In this document: one piece after another, positions 1 to 6,103 of the stretch
How positions within the stretch are numbered: position 1 is the stretch's first letter
Layout: each line of letters begins with the position of its first letter
Assembly (NCBI GenBank): GCA_023391015.1
Contig: JAEWBT010000153.1
Span: forward strand, 1-14,769
Direction of reading: 5' to 3'
DNA length: 14,769 nt
Source: Bacteroidota bacterium
GTDB lineage: Bacteria; Bacteroidota; Bacteroidia; Chitinophagales; Chitinophagaceae
The notes under the pieces: model-generated
The model's database searches: none
What the model was told of the DNA's origin: nothing
The model's input: the letters and a program-made list of their open reading frames with translations, nothing else
Translations under genes and position numbers: made by a program

Positions 1-644
1 TTTCCGGAAATATCGTTGTTCGGTAGAGACGTTGCATGCAACGTCTCTACGGTCGGTTGATTTCCGGAAAACCAATCGGCAATGGCTACGTCGTAACGGG
101 CGCAGGCTTCAAACGCTTTCACGGCCAGGGCGCGGCGCTCTTCACGAGTGGTTTCACCGTTGCCTTTGTCGAGCATCTGGATAAACCCTTCGTAATCGGC
201 CGGACTGGAAAGCACACAGACATCGTTGAAGTTTTTACCTGCCGCGCGCAAAAGGCTCACGCCGCCAATATCGATTTTCTCGATAATCGCGCCTTCGTCG
301 CTGGTGGTGCGCACGGTTTCTTCAAAAGGATATAAATCCACCACTACAAGGTCGAAAAACGGCAAACCGTGTTCGGCCACGTGTTCCTGATGTTCCGCGT
401 CGGCGCGTTTGGCCAGGATGCCACCAAACACTTTTGGGTGCAGCGTCTTTACCCGTCCGCCCAGGATGCTGGGATAACCGGTTACGTCTTCCACCGCCGT
501 GCAGGGCAGTCCCAGTGCTTCGATGGCCGTTTGCGTGCCGCCGGTGCTGTACAGTTTTACGCCGTGGCGATGCAGCCCGCGAACGAGGGTTTCGAGGTTT
601 TCTTTGGAAAAAACAGAGATGAGAGCGGAGGAAAGGCGGGACAT
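1..644 (-). CDS. purH: Bifunctional AICAR formyltransferase / IMP cyclohydrolase PurH, N-terminal part (cut by window edge)
   Basis: PurH catalyses the last two steps of de novo IMP synthesis in the cytosol. The visible 214 codons are the N-terminal IMP cyclohydrolase (MGS-like) domain. Family motifs are clear: the opening SALISVFSK, STGGT, VTGYPSILGGRVKTLHPKVF, DLVVVDLYPFEETV and IEKIDIGGVSLLRAAGKN. The start is the ATG at 644-642, just before MSRLSSALISVFSK; no Shine-Dalgarno is evident. The formyltransferase domain lies beyond the left edge. Around codons 195-214 the linker after VAIADWFSGN carries a 28-bp perfect palindrome read as VETLHATSL, with a TTTCCGGAAA on each side. This is where the first domain ends and before the conserved RYGENPHQ-type region, so the insert probably sits in a tolerant linker. 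A terminator separates the gene from the upstream transketolase gene, so it is probably transcribed on its own. Identity is sure. Confidence 0.96.
   Translation of the reverse strand, partial: MSRLSSALISVFSKENLETLVRGLHRHGVKLYSTGGTQTAIEALGLPCTAVEDVTGYPSILGGRVKTLHPKVFGGILAKRADAEHQEHVAEHGLPFFDLVVVDLYPFEETVRTTSDEGAIIEKIDIGGVSLLRAAGKNFNDVCVLSSPADYEGFIQMLDKGNGETTREERRALAVKAFEACARYDVAIADWFSGNQPTVETLHATSLPNNDISG
23..50. repeat. 28-bp perfect palindrome inside purH (copy 1)
   Basis: Each arm is GTAGAGACGTTGCA and its exact reverse complement, with no loop. It lies in purH codons 199-207 and is read as VETLHATSL. An identical copy is at 10958-10985; the identity extends to GG on both sides (31 bases including flanks). 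No transposase is nearby, so it resembles a REP- or MITE-like dispersed palindrome rather than an insertion sequence. Confidence 0.9.
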
Positions 645-718
645 GGAGCGCTTCGCGTTGGATGCTTCCGCCTGCGGCGGAAGCGTTGGAAAATGTTGGA
701 GCCTTCGGCGTTGAAGCC
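645..718. repeat. Array of short hairpins separated by TTGGA, upstream of purH
   Basis: On the + strand, TTGGA or a close variant recurs (about 657, 686, 696 and TTGAA about 710), each followed by or following a small inverted repeat. The best is a perfect 9-bp stem, GCTTCCGCC (664-672) and GGCGGAAGC (676-684), with loop TGC. Others are GCC-TTC-GGC and CGC-TTC-GCG. The array sits in the presumed purH leader, 20-75 bases before its ATG. A similar array is at 3969-4012. It may be a structured leader or a dispersed repeat; the sequence does not decide. Confidence 0.55.
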
Positions 719-756
719 TAGGACTTAAAGGTTTTTGAATGGAGAATTTTCCGGGA

Positions 757-766
757 TTTCCGGAAA
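757..766. repeat. TTTCCGGAAA palindrome, intergenic copy downstream of transketolase gene
   Basis: This is an exact copy of the iterated palindrome between purH and the transketolase gene. A degenerate half copy (TTTTCCGGG) is directly adjacent at 747-755, with the two CCGG cores 9 bp apart. Confidence 0.85.
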
Positions 767-770
767 TTTT

Positions 771-798
771 GGAAAAAAGACGCCCAGTTTGGGCGTCT
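771..798 (-). terminator. Rho-independent terminator of the transketolase gene
   Basis: Reading the minus strand, AGACGCCCA, a 3-base loop and TGGGCGTCT form a perfect 9-bp stem (798-778), followed at once by a run of T (TTTTTT, 778-773). It begins 23 bases after the transketolase stop. It isolates purH from the upstream gene. The outer end on the + strand, CGTCTCTAC (794-802), matches the end of the 28-bp palindrome at 23-50, so the terminator may derive from the same repeat family. Confidence 0.85.
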
Positions 799-821
799 CT
801 ACACAGCTTTTCTTTTGTCTT

Positions 822-1799
822 TTATCTATTGTCTTTTGTCTTACGACCCAACACCGCTTCGGCTTTTTCAAAAATAGCTTCTTTGGTGAGGCCGTATTTC
901 TGAAGGAGTTGCATGGGGGTGCCGCTTTCGCCAAAAGTGTCCTGCACGGCCACCATTTCCATTGGAGCGGGGCTCTTGCGGGCCAGAACGGAAGCAATCG
1001 TTTCGCCCAAACCGCCATTCTGCTGATGCTCTTCCGCTGTTACGATACAGCCGGTTTTAGCAACGCTTTTCAAAAGGGCTGCTTCATCAAACGGCTTGAT
1101 GGTGTGGAAGTTGATAACTTCTACCGAAACGCCTTTTTCTTCCAGCATTTTGGCAGCCTCGATAGCCGTCCACACGAGGTGGCCACAGGCAGCAATCGTA
1201 ATATCGGTTCCTTCGGCGAGAATCTGGGCTTTGCCGATTTCAAACGGTGCATCCGGCGCGGTAAATACCGGCCATTTCGGGCGACCAAAGCGCAGGTAAA
1301 CCGGGCCTTTATGGTCGGCGATGGCGATGGTAGCCGCCTTTGTCTGGTTGAAATCGCAGGGCACAATCACCGTCATGCCGGGCAGCATTTTCATCATCCC
1401 GATGTCTTCCAAAACCTGGTGGGTCGCGCCGTCTTCGCCCAGCGTCAGTCCGGCGTGGGAGGCGCAGATTTTCACGTTTTTGTCTGAATACGCTACGCTC
1501 TGGCGGATTTGGTCATACACCCGCGAGGTAGAGAAGTTGGCAAACGTAGTGGTGTAAGGCACAAAGCCATCGATGGCCAGACCGGCAGCCACGCCAATCA
1601 TATTGGCTTCGGCAATGCCGCATTGCACAAAGCGTTGCGGAAATTCTTTGATAAACGCGTTGAGCTTCAGGGAGCCGGCGAGGTCGGCGGTGAGGGCAAC
1701 AACTTTGTCGTTTTTCCGGCCTGCTTCGAGGATTCCTTCGCCAAATCCGGCGCGGGTTTCTTTCTGGTCCAGTATCTGGATATCGGTGGCTTTTGGCAT
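822..1799 (-). CDS. Transketolase, C-terminal subunit (split transketolase)
   Basis: This is the pyrimidine-binding plus C-terminal half of transketolase (325 aa), which works with a separate thiamine-diphosphate N-terminal subunit in the non-oxidative pentose phosphate pathway. Visible motifs are the TADLAGSLK start of the Pyr domain (about residue 38), GIAEANMIGVAAGLA with the catalytic-type Glu at about 64, SHAGLTLGEDGATHQ (about 114-128) and the C-terminal HTIKPFD and EEHQQNGGLGE segments. I place the start at ATG 1799 (MPKATDIQ), not at an in-frame start at 1832, because a TAnnTTTG promoter box lies just upstream of 1799 and would be inside the longer version. The N-terminal partner usually lies next door but is absent here: the neighbours are purH and mscS. 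A 1-deoxyxylulose-5-phosphate synthase fragment is much less likely given the length and motifs. Confidence 0.93.
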   Translation of the reverse strand: MPKATDIQILDQKETRAGFGEGILEAGRKNDKVVALTADLAGSLKLNAFIKEFPQRFVQCGIAEANMIGVAAGLAIDGFVPYTTTFANFSTSRVYDQIRQSVAYSDKNVKICASHAGLTLGEDGATHQVLEDIGMMKMLPGMTVIVPCDFNQTKAATIAIADHKGPVYLRFGRPKWPVFTAPDAPFEIGKAQILAEGTDITIAACGHLVWTAIEAAKMLEEKGVSVEVINFHTIKPFDEAALLKSVAKTGCIVTAEEHQQNGGLGETIASVLARKSPAPMEMVAVQDTFGESGTPMQLLQKYGLTKEAIFEKAEAVLGRKTKDNR

Positions 1800-1806
1800 A
1801 GCGCCG

Positions 1807-1814
1807 CAAAGGTA
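1807..1814 (-). promoter_or_regulatory. -7 box TACCTTTG of the transketolase gene
   Basis: An exact match to the Bacteroidota -7 consensus TAnnTTTG on the minus strand, only 7 bases before ATG 1799. Transcription would begin within a few bases of the start codon, so the mRNA would be nearly leaderless. No good TTTG box is seen 19 bases upstream. Confidence 0.6.
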
Positions 1815-1839
1815 GGACTTTGGCTTTTGCAAGGGCTGA

Positions 1840-1891
1840 TTTCCGGAAAAGAAGCAACCTGTGGCGCTGCTGTCCTTAAATTTTCCGGAAA
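1840..1891. repeat. Two TTTCCGGAAA palindromes 42 bp apart, upstream of the transketolase gene
   Basis: Exact copies at 1840-1849 and 1882-1891 in the gap between mscS and the transketolase gene. The second is embedded in a longer near-palindrome, AAATTTTCCGGAAATTTT (1878-1895), as is the copy at 11905. Confidence 0.85.
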
Positions 1892-1961
1892 TTTTATTAT
1901 AAATGCCTTCTCACAGATTTACTGATTATCCCTTTGCTTTTTCTTAAAACATTTTTCTGCC

Positions 1962-3818
1962 TCAATCCTTTTTCATCTTCACATTAAAAGGTGGTGGCTC
2001 GTAGCCCGGCGGCTGATAAGCCTCCGGAATCGTGGAAGCGCTGCCATCGCGCAGGGCACCGTAGTGGGGCGACATAATCTCAATGCCTGCTTCGTTGCAG
2101 CAATCCTGAATGTTTTGGTGCAGTTCTGAATAGGTGCTGCCCAGTCCGTTAGACTTCCGGGTATAGGCGTTCAGCTCGTAGGCCACATAAAAATCCTGCA
2201 ACTCGGTTTGAAACACAAAGGGTGACGGCTCGGCCATGACGTGTTCTGTACGCAGGGCAGCGGCAATCAAAGCTTCATGCACTTTCTTCCACGGCACATC
2301 GTAGCCAATGGTAACGGTGGTATGCAAAATCAAACCTTCTTCCTCGGCATGAGTAGAATAGTTGATGGTGTGGCTGGATAGAATCGTGGCGTTGGGAACG
2401 GTAATGTCTTCGTTTTGAGCGTTGCGAATGCGGGTGACGAGCAATGTCTTTTCAATCACGTCGCCTGTTACGTCCCCGATTTTAACGCGGTCGCCCCGCC
2501 GGAAAGGCCGCATGTAGGTAATTACCAGCCCGGCAACAATGTTAGAAATCGCCGAAGAAGACCCCAGCGACAACAAAATCCCTAAAAACACACTGACCCC
2601 CTGAAACGCCGGCGATTGTGAGCCCGGCAAATACGGGAAGATAATCACCAGCATAAATGCATACACCAAAAACCGAACGATATTAAACGTCGGCAGGGCC
2701 CAGTCGGGATAAAAACCGGTGATTTGCAGAGACCCTTCGGCAATCGCATTGGTAAAGTATTTAACCACCTTCAACAAGTAGTGTGTGGCAACTACGATAA
2801 CGATAATCGTAAAAAGGTTGGGCAGGAAGGCCAGCACGCTCCGTCCAACCGATTTAACCGGCGAAAGAATCCAGTGAAGCAGCGTATCGGCAATGGGTTT
2901 GGTCTGCGGAAAAACCCCAAAGAGCAAGGGCAGCGCCAGATACAGCGCCACAAGGATAACAACCACGCGCAGCACACCCAGCAGGCGGATGAAAAACGTA
3001 TAGTGCTGATCGGGCGTAAAAAGGGCGAGACTTTTGAATTGCAGTCCTTTGAAATAACGCTCCTGTTGCGCTTCCAGCTTTCCGGAAATATACCGGAAAA
3101 ACCGGTTGATGCCATGAATAATCAGCCACACTCCCAGCAGAATCAACACCACATAACCGGCGCGCTTCAGGATGTTGAGCAGACTGTTTTCCGCCCGCGC
3201 TTCCGACACTGCTTTTTGAATAACCGCACGGTATTCCTGCGCCAACGTCCCGGCGTCTTTCTCAAACCACAAGGCGTCAAACTCCGAGACCGACATAATA
3301 ATATTATCGTCGCGATAGACTACGTCGTACAAACTCTGGTTGGAAACGACCTGCAAAGAATCCGGGCTGAAAAACGGGTCGTCGTACAGCCTTTGCACCC
3401 GCCGCGAGACGGCTTCGGCGCGCTCGGCTACCGTGAAAGAGCCAATACGGGTATAAAGATTAAAAAGCGTATCGCCCTCAAACACGACCGGATGCGCCAC
3501 CGCTTTCTCGCGCAGGGCTGCGAGATATTCTTTTTGCGATTCTTTCCGCGCCGAATCTTTTCGGGCCAGGCTGGCCAGACTGTCTTCCAGCTGCCGGCGC
3601 TCTGCAGAGCCAGCTGCCGTTTGTCCCAATTGTTTTTGCAGTGCAACAGCAATAATAGAATCTATTTGCTGCTGCTCTTTTTGGTACTGCAACGAGGCTT
3701 CGGCGGCAGCCTGATGGGTACTGTCGGCACCATTCTGTGCCTGCACCGTTAGCATTCCGAAGCAGCAGAGCAGGCAAATCCAGCAAACTTTAAACAGCCA
3801 TTGAAAGGTTAAACGCAT
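1962..3818 (-). CDS. MscS-family mechanosensitive ion channel with large N-terminal extension
   Basis: A 618-aa inner-membrane channel of the small-conductance mechanosensitive family, expected to release solutes on osmotic downshock. Residues 1-28 are a signal peptide (MRLTFQWLF, a hydrophobic stretch, then VQAQ). Residues 29-215 form a soluble, Gln/Glu/Lys/Ala-rich, probably helical region, likely periplasmic. Hydrophobic segments lie at about 222-242, 276-302, 327-350, 379-397 and 405-437. The last is the pore helix, followed by the MscS beta-domain signature MRPFRRGDRVKIGDVTGDV and TVPNATILSSHTINYS. The usual E. coli MscS has about 286 residues, so this is a long form. I chose ATG 3818 rather than 4037 because it starts the signal peptide and is preceded by the leader TTTTCTTTCT, also found before the gene at 7054. 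It is transcribed divergently from the E1 gene. Confidence 0.93.
   Translation of the reverse strand: MRLTFQWLFKVCWICLLCCFGMLTVQAQNGADSTHQAAAEASLQYQKEQQQIDSIIAVALQKQLGQTAAGSAERRQLEDSLASLARKDSARKESQKEYLAALREKAVAHPVVFEGDTLFNLYTRIGSFTVAERAEAVSRRVQRLYDDPFFSPDSLQVVSNQSLYDVVYRDDNIIMSVSEFDALWFEKDAGTLAQEYRAVIQKAVSEARAENSLLNILKRAGYVVLILLGVWLIIHGINRFFRYISGKLEAQQERYFKGLQFKSLALFTPDQHYTFFIRLLGVLRVVVILVALYLALPLLFGVFPQTKPIADTLLHWILSPVKSVGRSVLAFLPNLFTIIVIVVATHYLLKVVKYFTNAIAEGSLQITGFYPDWALPTFNIVRFLVYAFMLVIIFPYLPGSQSPAFQGVSVFLGILLSLGSSSAISNIVAGLVITYMRPFRRGDRVKIGDVTGDVIEKTLLVTRIRNAQNEDITVPNATILSSHTINYSTHAEEEGLILHTTVTIGYDVPWKKVHEALIAAALRTEHVMAEPSPFVFQTELQDFYVAYELNAYTRKSNGLGSTYSELHQNIQDCCNEAGIEIMSPHYGALRDGSASTIPEAYQPPGYEPPPFNVKMKKD
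3079..3098. repeat. TTTCCGGAAA doublet, degenerate second half, inside mscS
   Basis: An exact TTTCCGGAAA (3079-3088) is followed by TACCGGAA (3091-3098). The CCGG cores are 11 bp apart, the same offset as in the doublets at 5588 and 8436. Confidence 0.7.
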
Positions 3819-3875
3819 AGAAAGAAAACAAACAGTGGCCTGCAATGCCGGATGGAACAAACGATAAAGATAAAA

Positions 3876-3968
3876 TTTCCGGAAAATCCAATTCAGAAAT
3901 AAGGTGTGATGCTGCAAGATAACCGCAGAAAGAATTTGATTTTCCCGGAGAATAACAATTTCCGGAAA
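3876..3968. repeat. Two TTTCCGGAAA palindromes in the mscS/E1 divergent promoter region
   Basis: Exact copies at 3876-3885 and 3959-3968 in the 220-base region between the divergent starts. The first lies about 58 bases upstream of the mscS ATG; the second abuts the hairpin array at 3969. Confidence 0.85.
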
Positions 3969-4012
3969 GCTTGGCCGAGCAAAGCTCCAAGCCCAAAGGG
4001 CTCCAACCCTGC
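3969..4012. repeat. Second TTGGA hairpin array, in front of the E1 gene
   Basis: Read on the minus strand, TTGGA is followed by GCCC-TTT-GGGC, then TTGGA by the hairpin GAGC-TTT-GCTC (on the + strand GAGC 3977-3980, GCTC 3984-3987, AGCCC 3990-3994, GGGCT 3998-4002). The layout is the same as at 645-718 but with different stem sequences. It ends 10 bases before the E1 -7 box, so it covers the place where a -33 box would be. Confidence 0.5.
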
Positions 4013-4022
4013 AATAATATCT

Positions 4023-4030
4023 TACTTTTG
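4023..4030 (+). promoter_or_regulatory. -7 box TACTTTTG of the E1 dehydrogenase gene
   Basis: An exact match to TAnnTTTG, 8 bases before ATG 4039, so again an almost leaderless transcript is implied. No TTTG is seen at the -33 position, which is occupied by the hairpin array. Confidence 0.6.
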
Positions 4031-4038
4031 CGCCCACT

Positions 4039-6021
4039 ATGCAGTTTTATCGCGCCGGCCTTTCCGATGAGCAACTGTTGATGCTGTATCGCCGCATCCT
4101 GTTTCCGCGTTTGATTGAAGAGAAAATGCTTGTTCTGCTCCGGCAGGGCCGCATTTCCAAGTGGTTTTCCGGCATCGGGCAGGAAGCCATCGCCGTGGGT
4201 GCGACGGCTGCTCTCGAATCCGACGAGTGGATTATGCCGCTCCACCGCAACCTCGGCGTATTCACGGGGCGCGACATGCCGTTTGCGCAGCTTTTTAAAC
4301 AGTGGCAGGGCCGCAAAGGCGGCTTTTCCAAAGGCCGCGAGCGCTCTTTTCACTTTGGCGCGCCGGAATACCACGTTTGTGGGATGATTTCCCACTTGGG
4401 GCCGCAACTGGCGCTGGCCGACGGCACGGCGCTGGCTCACAAGCTGCGTGGTGAGCAGAAAGTTTCCTTGGCGTTTTCCGGCGACGGCGGCACGAGCGAG
4501 GGCGATTTCCACGAAGCGCTCAATGTGGCTGCCGTGTGGGGATTACCGGTCATTTTCATGATTGAAAACAACGGCTACGGACTTTCTACCCCGGTACGCG
4601 AGCAGTTTGTGTGTCGCCACCTGGCCGACAAAGCCAAGGGCTACGGCATGAAAGGCATTACTATCGACGGGAATAACATCCTGGACGTGTATGAATCGGT
4701 GCGCGAAGCCCGCGAGTACTGCCTCAAAGAAGGCAAGCCGATGCTGATTGAAGCGATGACTTTCCGGATGCGCGGCCACGAAGAAGCAAGCGGCGTGAAG
4801 TATGTGCCGAAGCGCTTGTTTGAAGAATGGCAGGAAAAAGACCCGGTGGCCAACTACGAAGCGTACCTGCTCAAAAAAGGGTTGCTCACCGAAGAAAGCG
4901 TGGCGCAAATCCGCGAAGAACTGAAAGGCGAGATTGAAAAAGGACTGGAAGAAGGTTTTGCCGAAGGCCCTGTTACGCCCGATGTGAAGGAAGAACTGGC
5001 CGACGTGTACGCTCCGTTGACGGAGCAACCGACCGGATTTCCGGAAAATGGAGCCAAAAAAGAAAAGAAATTTATCCAGGCCGTTTCCGAAGGGCTGGAG
5101 CAAAGCATGACCCGCTACGACAACCTCGTGATTATGGGTCAGGACATCGCCGAGTACGGCGGTGCATTTAAGGTAACAGAAGGTTTTGTAGAGAAATTCG
5201 GAAAGGGCCGGGTGCGCAACACACCGCTCTGCGAAAGTGCCATTGTAGGCACCGCGCTGGGCCTCAGCCTCGAAGGCTTTAAGGCGGTAATGGAAATGCA
5301 GTTTGCCGATTTCGTAACGGTGGGCTTCAACCAGATTGTAAATAACCTCGCCAAAATCCATTACCGCTGGGGCCAGAACGCCGATGTGGTGATCCGGATG
5401 CCAACTGGCGGCGGCGTGGGCGCAGGACCGTTTCACTCCCAAAGCAACGAAGCATGGTTCACGAAGGTTCCGGGATTGAAAGTAGTGTATCCATCCACCC
5501 CCGAAGACGCGAAAGGATTGCTGTGTGCCGCCATTGCCGACCCGAACCCGGTGATGTTTTTTGAACACAAGGCCCTCTACCGCGCGATTTCCGGAAATGT
5601 TCCGGAAGAATATTACTCTCTCGAGATTGGCAAGGCGCGGGTGGTGCAGGAAGGCGATGACGTGACGATTATCACCTATGGCGCGGGCGTGCACTGGGCT
5701 AAAGAGTGGGCCGATAAAAACAGCGACACTTCTGTTTACATCCTCGATCTGCGCACCTTATTACCCCTGGACTACGACGCGATTAAAACGGCGGTAGAAG
5801 CTACGGGCCGCGTGCTGGTGCTTCACGAAGACACCCTTTTTGGCGGTATTGGCGGCGAAATCAGTGCCTGGATCAACGAGCATTGCTTTATATCCCTCGA
5901 CGCGCCGGTAATGCGCTGCGGCTCTCTGGAAACGCCCATTCCGTTTGCCATTGAGCTGGAACAACAGTTTATGGCCAAAGCGCATCTGGATGGTGCGATG
6001 GAGAAGGTGCTTCAGTTTTAA
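4039..6021 (+). CDS. Fused E1 alpha-beta subunit of a 2-oxoacid dehydrogenase (probably branched-chain type)
   Basis: A 660-aa thiamine-diphosphate enzyme that decarboxylates a 2-oxoacid and passes the acyl group to a lipoyl E2. Residues 1-325 are E1 alpha: GIGQEAIAVGA, the ThDP/Mg motif GDGGTSEGD (148-156) with NN at 177-178, the loop STPVREQF, and RMRGHEEAS. Residues 326-345 are a linker, encoded partly by a TTTCCGGAAA copy. Residues 346-660 are E1 beta: GQDIAEYGGAFKVTEGF, GPFHSQSNEAW with the catalytic-type His at about 466, and FEHKALYR. Fusion in one chain is common in Bacteroidota. The best guess is 2-oxoisovalerate (branched-chain) dehydrogenase, but pyruvate cannot be excluded by eye. 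E2 and E3 are not in the window. The start is set by a promoter box 8 bases upstream and the E1 alpha N-terminus. A strong terminator follows the stop. Confidence 0.92.
   Translation: MQFYRAGLSDEQLLMLYRRILFPRLIEEKMLVLLRQGRISKWFSGIGQEAIAVGATAALESDEWIMPLHRNLGVFTGRDMPFAQLFKQWQGRKGGFSKGRERSFHFGAPEYHVCGMISHLGPQLALADGTALAHKLRGEQKVSLAFSGDGGTSEGDFHEALNVAAVWGLPVIFMIENNGYGLSTPVREQFVCRHLADKAKGYGMKGITIDGNNILDVYESVREAREYCLKEGKPMLIEAMTFRMRGHEEASGVKYVPKRLFEEWQEKDPVANYEAYLLKKGLLTEESVAQIREELKGEIEKGLEEGFAEGPVTPDVKEELADVYAPLTEQPTGFPENGAKKEKKFIQAVSEGLEQSMTRYDNLVIMGQDIAEYGGAFKVTEGFVEKFGKGRVRNTPLCESAIVGTALGLSLEGFKAVMEMQFADFVTVGFNQIVNNLAKIHYRWGQNADVVIRMPTGGGVGAGPFHSQSNEAWFTKVPGLKVVYPSTPEDAKGLLCAAIADPNPVMFFEHKALYRAISGNVPEEYYSLEIGKARVVQEGDDVTIITYGAGVHWAKEWADKNSDTSVYILDLRTLLPLDYDAIKTAVEATGRVLVLHEDTLFGGIGGEISAWINEHCFISLDAPVMRCGSLETPIPFAIELEQQFMAKAHLDGAMEKVLQF
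5588..5607. repeat. TTTCCGGAAA doublet inside the E1 gene
   Basis: The sequence TTTCCGGAAATGTTCCGGAA holds two cores 11 bp apart. It matches the doublet in the ABC ATPase gene at 8436 in 19 of 20 bases, although the two encode unrelated peptides (here AISGNVPEE). Confidence 0.85.
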
Positions 6022-6045
6022 GAGCAACCGGAGGCCAAATGGGAT

Positions 6046-6095
6046 TTCCCTTAATTAAAAAAGCACCAGTTCTGGTGCTTTTTTAATTAAGGGAA
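6046..6095. terminator. Bidirectional terminator, 24-bp perfect stem
   Basis: The arms at 6046-6069 and 6072-6095 are exact reverse complements with a 2-base TT centre. The inner part is GCACCAG/CTGGTGC and the outer part A/T-rich, giving six T after the stem core on either strand. It lies between two converging genes (stops at 6021 and 6104), 24 bases past one and 8 past the other, so it serves both. Confidence 0.93.
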
Positions 6096-6103
6096 GTCTT
6101 TTC

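Noticed and set aside
2724..3752. 342-codon plus-strand open frame opposite mscS
   Set aside because: It is antisense to a clear MscS protein, and its Arg/Gln/His-rich translation is typical of reading the opposite strand of a gene.
4543..5694. 383-codon minus-strand open frame inside the E1 gene
   Set aside because: Fully antisense to conserved E1 sequence; the Phe/His-rich translation has no recognisable motif.
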